From Acanthamoeba sp. SK_2022b (lineage: Eukaryota; Discosea; Longamoebia; Acanthamoebidae): 20,447 nucleotides of DNA. This document shows, piece by piece, positions 9,521 through 19,161 of the stretch. Numbering within the stretch: position 1 is the stretch's first letter; the number at the start of each line of letters is the position of its first letter. The notes beneath the pieces are model-generated. The model saw only the letters and a program-made list of their open reading frames with translations. It did not search any database and had not been told where the DNA came from. Both the position numbers and the translations under genes were made by a program. The stretch covers positions 1 through 20,447 of the forward strand of contig JANDJZ010000885.1 in NCBI GenBank assembly GCA_027943245.1. The letters run 5' to 3'.

Positions 9521-9580
<60 letters not shown>

Positions 9581-9891
9581 TAAGATGGATGGGGCGAGTG
9601 GGGAGGGCTGAGGAAGGGGGAGGGGGCACCGAGGGTGATCCTGTCCTGCCGGGAGGAGAAGAGCAGCTTCCAGGGCAGGGAGTGCCACAGCGAGGCGTCG
9701 TTGGCGAGGACGTGCCAGTGGCGGCACACCAGCGACACCGTGGCGGACAGCTCCCGCTGCGACACGTAGGACAGGATGCGTAGCTGCAGCTCCTCTGGTA
9801 TCAGCCGCATCGGCCCTGCGTTGTGTTGGTGGTCAGTGCTCGTGTGCTGTGTGTGGTGTGTGTGTGTGTGTGTGTGTGTGCGTGTGTGTGC

Positions 9892-9929
<38 letters not shown>

Positions 9930-10077
9930 GTGCGCGACGATGCGGGAGAGGCGGGGGGGGGGACAGCAAGTGTACCGGTGATGGGCGTCAGCGGATGCGG
10001 GATGGGCACCTCGATGAAGTCCATCAGCGTTCGCCACACGGCCGGCGACACCTTATTCTGTGCGTGTGTTGCGTTTC

Positions 10078-10153
<76 letters not shown>

Positions 10154-13100
10154 CAAACTGATGATTGCATACACACCACTCGCGCGCGACTAGTGTCTGG
10201 AATAGTGTCGACAACAAACCTGGTAGACGGGGATCTGGTCCTCCCTGACCACGAGCGGCAGGTCCAGCGGCACGACCAGCTCCTGCAGTTCGGGCATGCG
10301 GGACAGCCCTGGGCACGCCACGTCATGCCACGTCAAGCCGGGCCGGCCACCGGCCAGGGAGGTTGGCGCCGTACCGTCGGGGAGGGACCGGAGGGCGTAG
10401 TTGTTGCAGAGTCGGAGGCATCGCAGGGACGAGAGCTGGTGCAGCTCCTCGGGGAGGAAGCCGAGGTTGTTTCTGTGAACGGGAGCGGTCGGTGAGTTCA
10501 CAAACAACTGCTCACGAGCCACGCCCAAGCCAAGCCAAGCCAAGCCAAATATTGGGGGGGGGGTAGAGTAGAGACCCGTCGAGGTTGAGCTGCACGAGGT
10601 TCTCGAGCGGGCGCACTTCGATGTCCAGGTCACCGCTCTCGACCTTGAGCAGACGCTGGAAGATGACCTCCTCGCGCTCGCTCAGGGCCTTATCGTCATC
10701 GCCCTTGCCCGCCTTCTGCCTCGCCTTCTCCGTCGCCCTCTCTCTACACGCACCAAAAAAAATATCAAAAAAAATAACAAGTAATAAACACACAATTATT
10801 AATATAAATAAATAAATATAAATTGATAATCAATAATCTACCGCTTGATGGCGTCTTTGGTGAAGCGGAGGAGCTCCTGCTGGATCTTCTGCTCGCGGAT
10901 GAACTTGTCGGCGCCCTTGCCCAGAGCCTTGTAGAGCTCGCCCGTCCCGCTGCGCGCGCGCTCGGCCTCCTCCGTCACACGCCCGGCGAACGCGCTCTTA
11001 GGCTTGCCCTCCTCCTCTACTGCACACGCGTCGACACGCAGTGAGCGCATGGCCAATGAATGCGCGTAGGAGTGTGTGAGTGTGTGCGCGCGTGCACCTG
11101 TTGCGGCTTCGCTGCCGGAGAGAACGCCCGGCAGGTGGATGTCGGCGCCCAGGGACAGGAACTGAAAGAACTCGGCCGAGCTCTTGAGGTCTACCTCCTC
11201 CTTCTTACGCTGCCGCTGCTCTTCCTTGTCGGCTGCGCAATAATAAATAATTATATAAAAAGATTATATTAATTTGTTATTTAATAAAATCTCAAGAGTG
11301 AGGGAGAGGGAGAGAGGAGGCACCTGTGATAACGATGCCGAGCGGGAAGGCGTTCCAGCGGTTGTTGGCCAGGTTGAGCGACGTCAGCGAGTGCGGGAAA
11401 TAGCCCGGTTTCGTGCTGTGATCGCTCAACTCGTTGGAGGCCAAGTCCAGCTTCTTGAGATTCCGCATCAGGCACAGCGATGCCGGCAATCTACACGATC
11501 ACCGCACATCGCGCGCACACGCACACCATACGCACGCACACGCACACAACACGAGCGCACGTGAGTCATGACACTCTTTGGGGAAGAGGGAGGAGTAGAG
11601 GTACCGTGTGAGCTTGTTACCAAAGAGGACGAGCCGCTCCAGGGCATGCAGGTAGCAGATGTACGAGGGGACGGCCGTGATGTTGCACAGCGACAGGTTC
11701 AGGCTGGTCAACGACCGAAGCTGTCCCATCGCAACAAATGTTACACGCCCGCTCACTATTTGTCGACAAATCGATGTGGGTGGGGCTGGGTACATGACAG
11801 ATGGAGCGGGGGACCGTGCGCAGGTTGTTCTGGCTCAGCGACAGGTCAGTCAGCATCTTCAGCGATCGCATGCCTACGCGTGCGCACGCACGCACGCACA
11901 CACACACACGCACACACACACACACACACACACACGAGAGAGAGAGAGAGAGGCACACGCGTGAGAAGACTGTGATCGCATGACTTGATGGGGACGGGGG
12001 TACAACCTTCAAAGGAGAGGGGTTCGATGCGCTCCTGCTCGCGGCCCTGCCGGTCGTAGACGACGATGGGATCCCTGGAGAGCAGGTTGTCGTCGAGCTT
12101 GAGCTTCCTCAGCGTGTCGCTGATCTGCTTGATGTCGTCGGGCACGAACATCACCTTGCGCGGATGTCCGTGCGACACGTTGAGGCTACCCAGCTTCGCG
12201 TGGCCACAAGTGCCCCAGTCGCACTGTCAGCGAGTGGACACTCACAAGCTGTGTGCGGTGTCGTGTCTTGTCGTGTCGGTGTTACCTGTTCGCCAGAGGC
12301 GTCGAGGGAGGCGAGGTAGTCCTCGATGTGCTTGGCCCATTTTCTGCGCTGGTCGATGACTGGCAAGCGCGCCTGCCGTTCGCAACAGGAGCGTAGGGCA
12401 GGTCATTGCGTGCTGGCGTGTCGACACATTTTGGGGGGGGGGGGGCTTACCTCAGACATCTTCTTGGCGAATTGATATTCCTGGTAGGACTCGTAGAGAT
12501 CGATGAACTCCTATCCATTCGAATGGAGCTCATTTGATTATTATCTTTAATAAATGGATAAATGTAAATGAAAAAAAAAAAAAAAAAAAAAGAGGAACGC
12601 CACGCACGTCGTCGGATTCGTCGATCGGCATGGCGGCGCGCGGCGAAGTGAAGAACGAGGAGCGGCTGGTGGGTACGGCGGGCATGGACGAGTTGAGGAA
12701 TCGCGGGAGGCGCTTGCCCGTTCCGCTCGGGCTCGTCGTCGTGCTCGACAACAGGTCGCCGCTGCTACTGCCACTACTGCTTCCGCTGCTCTTCCGCAAG
12801 CCACCGCCCTCGCGCGGTGGCGAGCGGGGCACCGCCGCCGCAGCCGCCGCCGTGGTGGTCGACTCCGAGGGCATAATGGACGACTTGGCGCTCGCTGGCG
12901 GGCGCGAACGATCTAGTGAGCACACCCAAACGCCTTCGTTTTCGCTTTCGCTTTCGTTTTGTTTGTGGGGGGGCGTACATGAGAAGCCGGCCTTTTGGTT
13001 GTGTTTGAGTTCGGCCTTGAGGTGCGGGTAGCGGCTCCCAAACTTCTTGAAGGCCTGGAGTTCGGCCTTGAGGTGCGGGTAGCGGCTCCCAAACTTCTTG

Positions 13101-13819
13101 AAGGCCTGGAATGTGTGTCGAGACAGAGAGAGTGAGCAAATGTTGGAATGGAAAGAATGCGAACGATGCTACTGCGAGACGAGGCCGCACCTTGGTCTTG
13201 GCGACGCTCTTGAAGCGAAAGCTGATCCACAGTTCGATCTTGCGACGCAGCTCGCCCAGCACGCTCGACGACTTGCCGATGCCGACGAGCGTCTCGTAGA
13301 CGCCCGTCACGTTCTGCGTCGTGAGCGAGTCCAGCACCGCCTGCGCGGCCAGGTGGGCCAGGTGCGTGACCTCAAAGTCCAGCGCCAGCAGGAGAAGCGC
13401 GAGCGCGTTCGACTCGGTGATGTCGATATCGTCCGTGTACATGTATCTGCCGCCCACAGCCACATACGCGCGTTAGGAATGCAAACAATGCGAGGCACGC
13501 ATACACGCGGCGAGGAATGCGTTTCGTTACGAGAGCATGGCGTGGTAGAGGTCGTAGAGGAGCAGATCGCTGGCGCCCTTGCTGCTCTTCTTCTTGCCGT
13601 TGTTGCCCTTCTTGCTCTTGCCGCCCGTGGACTCGTGGTCGAGGCCATTGTGGGGCGAGAGCGAGGGCGACGACGCCGAGCGCGTCATGCCCGAGTTGGG
13701 GAAGATGCCGGCCGACTGCAGGCACGGCGAGTGGACGAGCGTGACGAAGACGATGGCCGGCGCGTGGGGCCACTCGCCGCCCGACGACACCGAACTGCTC
13801 ACGTGTTGATGATCGTCAG

Positions 13820-13881
<62 letters not shown>

Positions 13882-14952
13882 GCGCGCATATACGTGGGGA
13901 GGGGGCTACCCTTGCTCGTCGGCAGCGAGAGTGAGCGCCTGCTTGACGTGCGGGTCATCGCCGTGCGGCGGGTCGTCCGAGTAGGCCGACGCGATGGCCT
14001 GGTTGGCCTCGTAGTCGGCGATGATGTCACGCCACTGAACGCTGCGGGCGGCGAGGACCGCCTTGTGCGCGCGGATCTCCCGGCCGTCGACGATGAGGGT
14101 GATGTCGCTGCGCGCGCCGTAGTTTGTCGACACACATTTTTAGCTGGGTGACCACGACGCGACACAACAACAACAGCAACAGCAACACACAACACGACAT
14201 TGCATTGCATTGCATTGACGCGCACCTGAGCATCTTGGAGTCGAAGAAGAGACCCAGGGCGCCGTTCATAGCGTGCTGGCGATGCACTTCGGTGTAGTCT
14301 GGACCAGCGAGTGAGAAAGACGAGAGGAGAGAGATGGGGAGAGGAGGGGGGACAGGGTGGGCGACGCACCGTGGCCCTGGAGGAAGGCCTTGGTGACTGC
14401 GGCGAGGCTATCCACGCCCAGCCTGACGGCCGCGTTGTACAACCTGATGTACGTCTTCATATCTGCACAGCCAAAAACAATCCATCAATAAATAAGAAGA
14501 ATAAAATGTAATTATTATTATTATTATCATTTTTTTTGTTTTAAAATAAAAAAGTAATGAACAAAACGTTGATACGTTGGAAGCGGGGAAAGGGCACCGG
14601 TGTTCTCGGGCTTTGGAAAGAGGCCGGCGTAGATCCAATCGAGCACCACCTTGAATGTCTCCTCGCCCACGCCGAGCACCGCCTTGCGCCTGCGGCCCTC
14701 CCTGATGAAGCTCTACAGCCGCCACGCATCACAGTCGAACGCGCGTCAGGCCAACATGTTCACCGCGGGCGTGTGGACTTGGGGGCTAGTGTGCAGACCT
14801 TCATGAAGCGGGGGCAGTGCGCGGTGAGGACGACCGAATGCGCGGGCATGACTTCGCCGGCCACGTCGAATGCGATGTCGCTGCAGCTGTAATCGCCCAC
14901 CAGCGACCAGAAGTCGGGCCCATACGTGGACGACACCTACACACGGCCCGTG

Positions 14953-15020
<68 letters not shown>

Positions 15021-15195
15021 CACGCGACGGGACGCTTGCTCGGGGGGGGGGCCGGGGGCGACACGGCAGGGGCGGGATGCGCTTGCCCTTGGCCTTGGAA
15101 CGCGCCGCCTTCTTCTGCTGCCATTCGCGCCTCCGCTCGGGCACCTCGTGCGACGTAGCCGCCAAGATGCACTGCTCGACGTTGAACTGTGGATT

Positions 15196-15268
<73 letters not shown>

Positions 15269-16676
15269 GAGGAGACCGTGAGACGCTCGCTCGTCGTGTC
15301 AGACCGCACACGAACAGCTGACGCGATGCGTCGATGGGGTAGCATCACGAACCCGAGTCCGAGCCGAGGTCTCGAAGAAGAGCGCCTCGTAGGTCTGCGC
15401 CAGCAGATCAGCTTCGGAGTAGGACACTGTGTGGGATAAGCGAAAAATAATAGATAATAGATAATTTAAAATAATAATAAATAATAATGAACGGACAAGA
15501 GCGTTAGTGCATGCAACGGCCGTCCCCGAAGCCAAGGCGCGCGCTCTGTACCTTCGCGCAGGTCTTCAAGGTCGGCCTTGTTCTTAGAGCGCGGTGAGAG
15601 CGAGCGCGGTGAGAGCGAGCGCAGTGAGAGCGTGAGTCGCGAACAGGAGAGACAAGAGAAGAGAGAGGAGTGCGGCTACCCCAACCAGGACGACGGGGCC
15701 GGTAAGGTCTTCCTGCTCAAGAACGAAAAAGAAGGTGAGCGAGTGGCCACACAGCGCGCCCGATGAACATGTCCGTCACAATATTATGCGCCTGTAGATA
15801 AATGAATAAATAATGATGTTGGGCCGCGGGTGGTCTTACCTTGACGCGCATCACGCGTTCCATCCAAGCGGGAATGGCGTCGAACGAGGCGCGCGACGTG
15901 ATGGAATAGACCAGGAGAAAGGCCGTGCACTCACCTGAGAGGAGAGAGAGAGAGAGACGACGCCACCAAAGGAGCAATGAGCGGAGAGGGAGAGGGAGAG
16001 AACAGCTGCAGGCCTCGAGGCATGTATGTGTGTGTGCGCGCGCGCGCGTGTCGCACGTACGTATGACCTGATCGCTCCAGCCCCAGTCCTCGGACTCGAC
16101 GTTGTCAAAGAGGTACACGACGCGGTACTGGCCGTCCACTATACAGTGATAGCTATATCACCAACCATCAGGCACGGACCGTGCACGAGCGGTTGCATGT
16201 AACCGGAGGCGGGATTAAAGATCGGAAGGAGAAACGGGGAATGGGATACTCCCCGACAAATGCCAACAAGGCATCGGGGCCTTGACACAATAAAGGCTAG
16301 GGGGCAGCACAAGAGCCGGCCTCGTGTGGTGGGAGTGGGAGGGACATCGTACTCGTATTTGCCGTCGGGAGACTCGAGCTCTGTGTGGTGTTCATAAATA
16401 CAAAATAAATGGTCATATAAAATCGAAATAAAAATATATTATATCATTAAAAAAATAAAATAAATGGTGTGTTAGGGTGGCATGACAAGATGGTTGCGGG
16501 AGGTACCGAGGAAGGCATTGTGAACCAGCTGAATGGCAAGACTGGTCTACGGGAGGGGAGGAGCGAGCGAGTGAGCGGAAGAGCGGCATGAAGAGAGGGC
16601 TGCAGAGCGGGAGGGGCAGTACTTTGCCAACGCCAGCATCACCCAAGAGCAACACCTTGCTCTGTGGCTTTTCCAT
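6955..16676 (-). CDS. Giant GTPase-BTB-BTB-LRR-F-box-LRR protein
   Basis: About 43 exons, 5190 nt, about 1729 aa. Exons: 16676-16623, 16546-16507, 16380-16363 (end uncertain), 16138-16061, 15934-15840, 15712-15680, 15582-15552, 15426-15353, 15186-15034, 14936-14799, 14712-14598, 14462-14370, 14298-14226, 14107-13910, 13794-13531, 13446-13191, 13105-12979, 12912-12608, 12510-12451, 12372-12286, 12193-12007, 11873-11794, 11720-11605, 11490-11324, 11232-11098, 11019-10842, 10743-10576, 10472-10375, 10308-10220, 10057-9976, 9815-9630, 9514-9432, 9287-9166, 9087-8867, 8781-8605, 8497-8397, 8208-8146, 8070-7970, 7887-7736, 7621-7544, 7447-7350, 7272-7186, 7083-6955. Every junction keeps phase and none creates a stop. 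The domain order resembles RhoBTB (GTPase, BTB, BTB, BACK) fused to an F-box/LRR protein. BTB domains recruit CUL3 and F-boxes recruit SKP1-CUL1, so a ubiquitin-ligase adaptor role is inferred. There is no C-terminal prenylation box. The main doubts are the exon-3 end and whether one transcript spans everything; the most plausible alternative is a second gene starting at the Met at 9810. Confidence 0.8.
9334..9383. repeat. (TG)25 microsatellite
   Basis: Lies in the giant gene intron 9288-9431 and makes up about a third of it. Confidence 0.95.
9523..9579. repeat. (GT)28 microsatellite
   Basis: Lies in the giant gene intron 9515-9629, close to its acceptor. Confidence 0.95.
9630..9815 (-). other. 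Giant gene, F-box exon (exon 31)
   Basis: Residues about 1198-1259. IPEELQLRILSYVSQREL...VSLVCRHWHVLANDASLWHSLPWK is a textbook F-box (lP.Ell..Il.yl...dl....Vcr.w..la.d..lW). The exon joins the previous one in phase 1 across 9816-9975, giving PLTPITGPMRLIPEEL. It contains an in-frame Met (9810), so an independent F-box gene starting here cannot be excluded without transcripts. The upstream exon has no stop before its donor. Confidence 0.88.
9856..9927. repeat. Interrupted (TG)n microsatellite
   Basis: Lies in the intron 9816-9975 that separates the F-box exon from the upstream leucine-rich-repeat part. It is broken by CG and GG interruptions. Confidence 0.95.
10077..10152. repeat. (CG)8 then (TG)30 compound microsatellite
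   Basis: Lies in the giant gene intron 10058-10219. The alternating purine-pyrimidine run of about 75 bp is a strong candidate for Z-DNA formation. Confidence 0.95.
10220..12193 (-). other. Giant gene, first leucine-rich-repeat array (exons 21-29)
   Basis: Residues about 765-1170. RSU1/SHOC2-like repeats: LKMLTDLSLSQNNLRTVP, LTSLNLSLCNITAVP, LERLVLFGNKLTRLP, LKKLDLASNELS and LTSLNLANNRWNAFP. A charged helical insert follows (exons 25-27, with KEEQRQRKKEE and REQKIQQELL). Then LVQLNLDGNNLGFLP, LRCLRLCNNYALRSLP and LQELVVPLDLP complete the array. The insert splits the array about two-thirds of the way along. Confidence 0.85.
11889..11953. repeat. (CA)n/(GA)n compound microsatellite
   Basis: Lies in the giant gene intron 11874-12006. 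Confidence 0.9.
12979..13105 (-). other. Giant gene, duplicated 17-residue unit (exon 17)
   Basis: The exon encodes AFKKFGSRYPHLKAELQ followed by a second copy that lacks only the last Gln, before KHNQKAGFS. It follows the BACK-like exon in phase 0 and precedes a Ser/Ala/Pro-rich linker exon (12912-12608). Confidence 0.85.
13007..13108. repeat. Perfect 51-bp tandem duplication in coding sequence
   Basis: 13007-13057 and 13058-13108 are identical base for base, and 51 is a multiple of three, so the frame is kept. One 17-residue unit is doubled. Confidence 0.95.
13191..14107 (-). other. Giant gene, second (split) BTB and BACK-like region (exons 14-16)
   Basis: Residues about 331-571. It opens with SDITLIVDGREIRAHKAVLA. 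The core is then interrupted by roughly 100 residues, partly acidic and partly Ser/Lys/Gly-rich (KSKKGNNGKKKSSKG). It resumes at LLLYDLYHAMLSYMYTDDID, the end of a BTB fold, and continues into ALALLLLALDF and AAQAVLDSLTTQNV, as in BACK domains. Confidence 0.75.
13821..13880. repeat. (CA)30 microsatellite
   Basis: Lies in the giant gene intron 13795-13909. Confidence 0.95.
14370..14936 (-). other. Giant gene, first BTB domain (exons 10-12)
   Basis: Residues about 193-307. CSDIAFDVAGEVMPAH, VVLTAHCPRFMK, VLGVGEETFKVVLDWIYAG and YIRLYNAAVRLG follow the BTB/POZ order (sDvtF, aHk..L..rs..F, F..lL.fiYtg, A..l). The domain is continuous and is encoded by three exons, with introns at 14713-14798 and 14463-14597. 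Confidence 0.85.
14953..15019. repeat. (AC)33 microsatellite
   Basis: Lies in the giant gene intron 14937-15033, between the GTPase linker and the first BTB exon. It fills most of the intron. Confidence 0.95.
15198..15266. repeat. (CA)34 microsatellite
   Basis: Lies in the giant gene intron 15187-15352, just before the exon that follows the G5 motif. Only about 180 bp separate it from the previous repeat. Confidence 0.95.
15353..16676 (-). other. Giant gene, GTPase-coding exons 1-8
   Basis: Residues about 1-141. G1 is canonical: GDAGVGK ends exon 1 and TSLAIQL opens exon 2. The strand preceding G3 reads VDGQYRVVYLFD, then NVESED where Ras-like proteins have TAGQEE, so both the Gly and the catalytic Gln are absent. 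FLLVYSITSRASFD aligns with the strand and helix after switch II. G4 is split by an intron: PVVLVG (15712-15680) joins NKADLEDLRE (15582-15552). G5 is ETSARTR (15426-15353). The effector loop falls at the ambiguous exon 3 boundary. Confidence 0.85.
16146..16297. other. Cluster of inverted repeats at the exon 3 / intron 3 boundary of the giant gene
   Basis: Within 152 bp, plus-strand coordinates: GTGATA 16146-16151 with TATCAC 16156-16161; GCAC 16172-16175 with GTGC 16181-16184 around a GGACC loop; CGGTT 16190-16194 with AACCG 16201-16205; CGGGGA 16235-16240 with TCCCCG 16250-16255; ATGCC 16260-16264 with GGCAT 16270-16274; GCCTT 16279-16283 with AAGGC 16293-16297. CCCCG (16251-16255) can also pair with CGGGG (16275-16279), which excludes the fourth hairpin. 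It matches no RNA family I know. Confidence 0.5.
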
Positions 16677-17362
16677 GCGCCACGGATTCACAAAAAAGAA
16701 ATAAAAACCTCCAAAAAATCCCAAGAAAATGCTGACCACGAACTGAGTTGGCCGCTCAGTCTGCTGGTCATAGGCAGCGATCGTCACGCGTTTTGCTCTT
16801 CTGAACCCGGGCGATGGTTGCCCTCGTTGAGGCAGCTTGCAAGCTGGCGTAGGCGGTCCGGAGAGAACAAGGCGCTGTTGCCGGTGTATGGGCTTGGGCG
16901 ACGTGTGCCTCGCGCTGTTGCCTGGTCAAAGCCAAGCTGCAACTCAACTCTTTGAACCGAACGTGAACTGCCACGGTTGGTGGTGCCCTGGAGAGATGGT
17001 GCTGGCAGGAAAAAACCGGCAATCGATCGAAGATGGTAAACCGGGATTTTAGCGGGACCGGCAGGTTGGCCTGGGCTGGCGGTGTGGGCCTTGTGTGCTT
17101 TGGTTGCAACGACCGTGACGAAGAAACGGAAACGAAGGAGGACACATCTCTCCCCTCTCTCCTCTCTTGGTCGACCTGCTGTATAACCAGAGCTGCTGGA
17201 GGAAACGCAGAATCCCAAGCGATCTTTTGGGTCGGGCCTTCCTCATCTTTAGTTTTCGGTTTGGAAAGGAAAATCGCATCGACAGCGAGTGACATCAACA
17301 AACGGAGGACCTCTCGTGAACAGCGCCGAAAATTGATAAGCTAAGCCATTCTTTTCACAATC
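16677..17362. promoter_or_regulatory. Divergent intergenic region, giant gene / LIS1
   Basis: 686 bp between two head-to-head start codons. It presumably holds both promoters. Open frames cross it on both strands (minus 17295-16768; plus 17033-17344) but show no recognisable motif. In the frame of the giant gene a hydrophobic run (about 16737-16690) lies upstream of its ATG, but no in-frame ATG precedes it. Confidence 0.45.
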
Positions 17363-19101
17363 ATGGAGATGACCAACAAGCAGAAAGAATCGCTGTACGC
17401 CCCCCAGCCCGTGATATTGCAGCATTATTGTTGTTATTCCTCCACACGTCGCATGGTGTGATCATATAGATGATTTGTCAATCCACGCTGTGGTTTTGCT
17501 TCTTCATTCGTGCGCGCAATTCCTTCTCTTTTTCCATGGTGCTCAAAATTAATAAGCTAATAATTAATGCGTATTTTTTTCAAGGTGGCATCTGTATGAT
17601 CTGTTTATGTTGAGACAATTGGGCGTCACTTATGAGCTGATTAAGAGTCTATTTTTTCCCCTCCTTGCAACTCACCCTGATCGGCCTCGACAGGAACAAA
17701 GCGGTACTCGAGTACTTGCGATCAGCGGGTTTCACCAGGACGGTGGAAACCTTCCAGGACGAGGCACTTGTCGATCCCGACCCTAAATCGGCCGGCCTCC
17801 TCGAGAAGAAATGGACTTCCGTTTTGCGGTTGCAGAAGAAGGTTCCCACCCCTGACACCTGCTCCCCCCACCACCAAATCCTCCTCGCAATTACTCTCTA
17901 CTTGATCACTGCGATCTCTAGTCCTTTTTCTTTCTTGTCCCCGAGGGCTTCGTTGCGTTGTTCCAGTATTCTACGCTCTCGATCTCTGTCTCTACTCGCT
18001 TGCCACAATCGCTCTCATAATAATCACTCATAATAATCGATCCACCGCGAGATCGCTACTCCAACACGCATGCATGCATGCACCACCAGTAGCATCTCTC
18101 TCTCACTCGTCTCACGATTCGTGCGGCTCATCTATCGCCTACAAAGATCATGGAACTGGAGAGCAAGGTGACGCAGCTGCAGGAGGAGGTGGACAAGGGG
18201 GGCGGCGGCGCAGCAAAGAAGCAGAACGGGGAGAACATCCCTCGGGCGCCCTGTAAATACACGCTGTCTGGCCACCGCAACAACATCAACTCCGTCCGGT
18301 ATCCCTCCTTTCTTCATCATCATCATCATCATCATCTTCTCTCTCTCTCTTTCTCTCCTTACCGCGTACATCACTCACTCACACATGCATCATCGTCGCC
18401 ATCATCGTCTTCAGATTCCATCCGCTGTTCAACATTCTCGCGTCGGCATCGGAGGACGCCACGATAATGCTGTGGGACTACGAAACGGGCGAGTTCGATC
18501 GAACGCTCAAGGGGCACACGCTGGCGGTCCAGGACATCGCCTTTGACCAGGCGGGCAAATTTTTAGGTTCGCAGCACTCGACCACTCACCCTCTTCATCG
18601 TCGTCGTCATCATCATCGAGACACTCGACGTGTGCGGCTCACGTTGTTGTTGTTGTTGTGTGTAGCTTCTTGCTCGGCCGATCTTTCGGTGAAGTTGTGG
18701 GACCTCTCGAGTTGGAAGTGCGTCAAAACGCTGCAGGGACACGACCACAACGTGTCGTCGGTCGTGTTCACGCCGACGGGAGACCACATCATCTCCGCCT
18801 CGCGAGACAAGACTGTGAAAGTGTGGGAGGTGTCCACCGGGTACACCCACTCCCCTTCTCTTTCGTTCTTTCTCCCCTCTTCGCTTCGTTCTTTCTTCGT
18901 TGATCTACTCACCTCTCTCTCTCTCTCTCTCTCTTTCGCTCTTTCTTTCGTTCTTTCTTGCGCAGGTATTGCATCAAGACGCTGCAGCACGACGAGTGGG
19001 TGAAGCGCGTGGTGCCGAGCGAGGACGGGACCACCATCGTCACTGCATCCTACGACCAGGTCCCTCTCTTCTCTCTCTCAGCCTTGACCATCACCACCTG
19101 C

Positions 19102-19161
<60 letters not shown>

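Noticed and set aside
9823..10193. Many long open frames made of Cys/Val or Thr/His repeats here and at 1795-1860, 13800-13880, 14940-15270, 19080-19180 and 19800-19900
   Set aside because: They are translations of TG/CA microsatellites lying in introns.
15714..15838. Open minus-strand stretch AHNIVTDMFIGRAVW as an exon of the GTPase domain
   Set aside because: Skipping it as an intron joins ERVMRVK directly to EDLTGPVVLVG and NKAD, as in Ras-like proteins; keeping it runs into a stop.
16141..16320. tRNA, SINE, hammerhead or HDV-like ribozyme, or spliceosomal snRNA in the hairpin cluster
   Set aside because: No A/B box pair, no CTGATGA plus GAAA core, no HDV-type nested pseudoknot start and no snRNA sequence could be matched by eye.
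16768..17295. 175-codon minus-strand open frame between the giant gene and LIS1
   Set aside because: It shows no domain or family motif and overlaps another open frame of similar quality on the plus strand and the probable promoters. Kept only as a remark.
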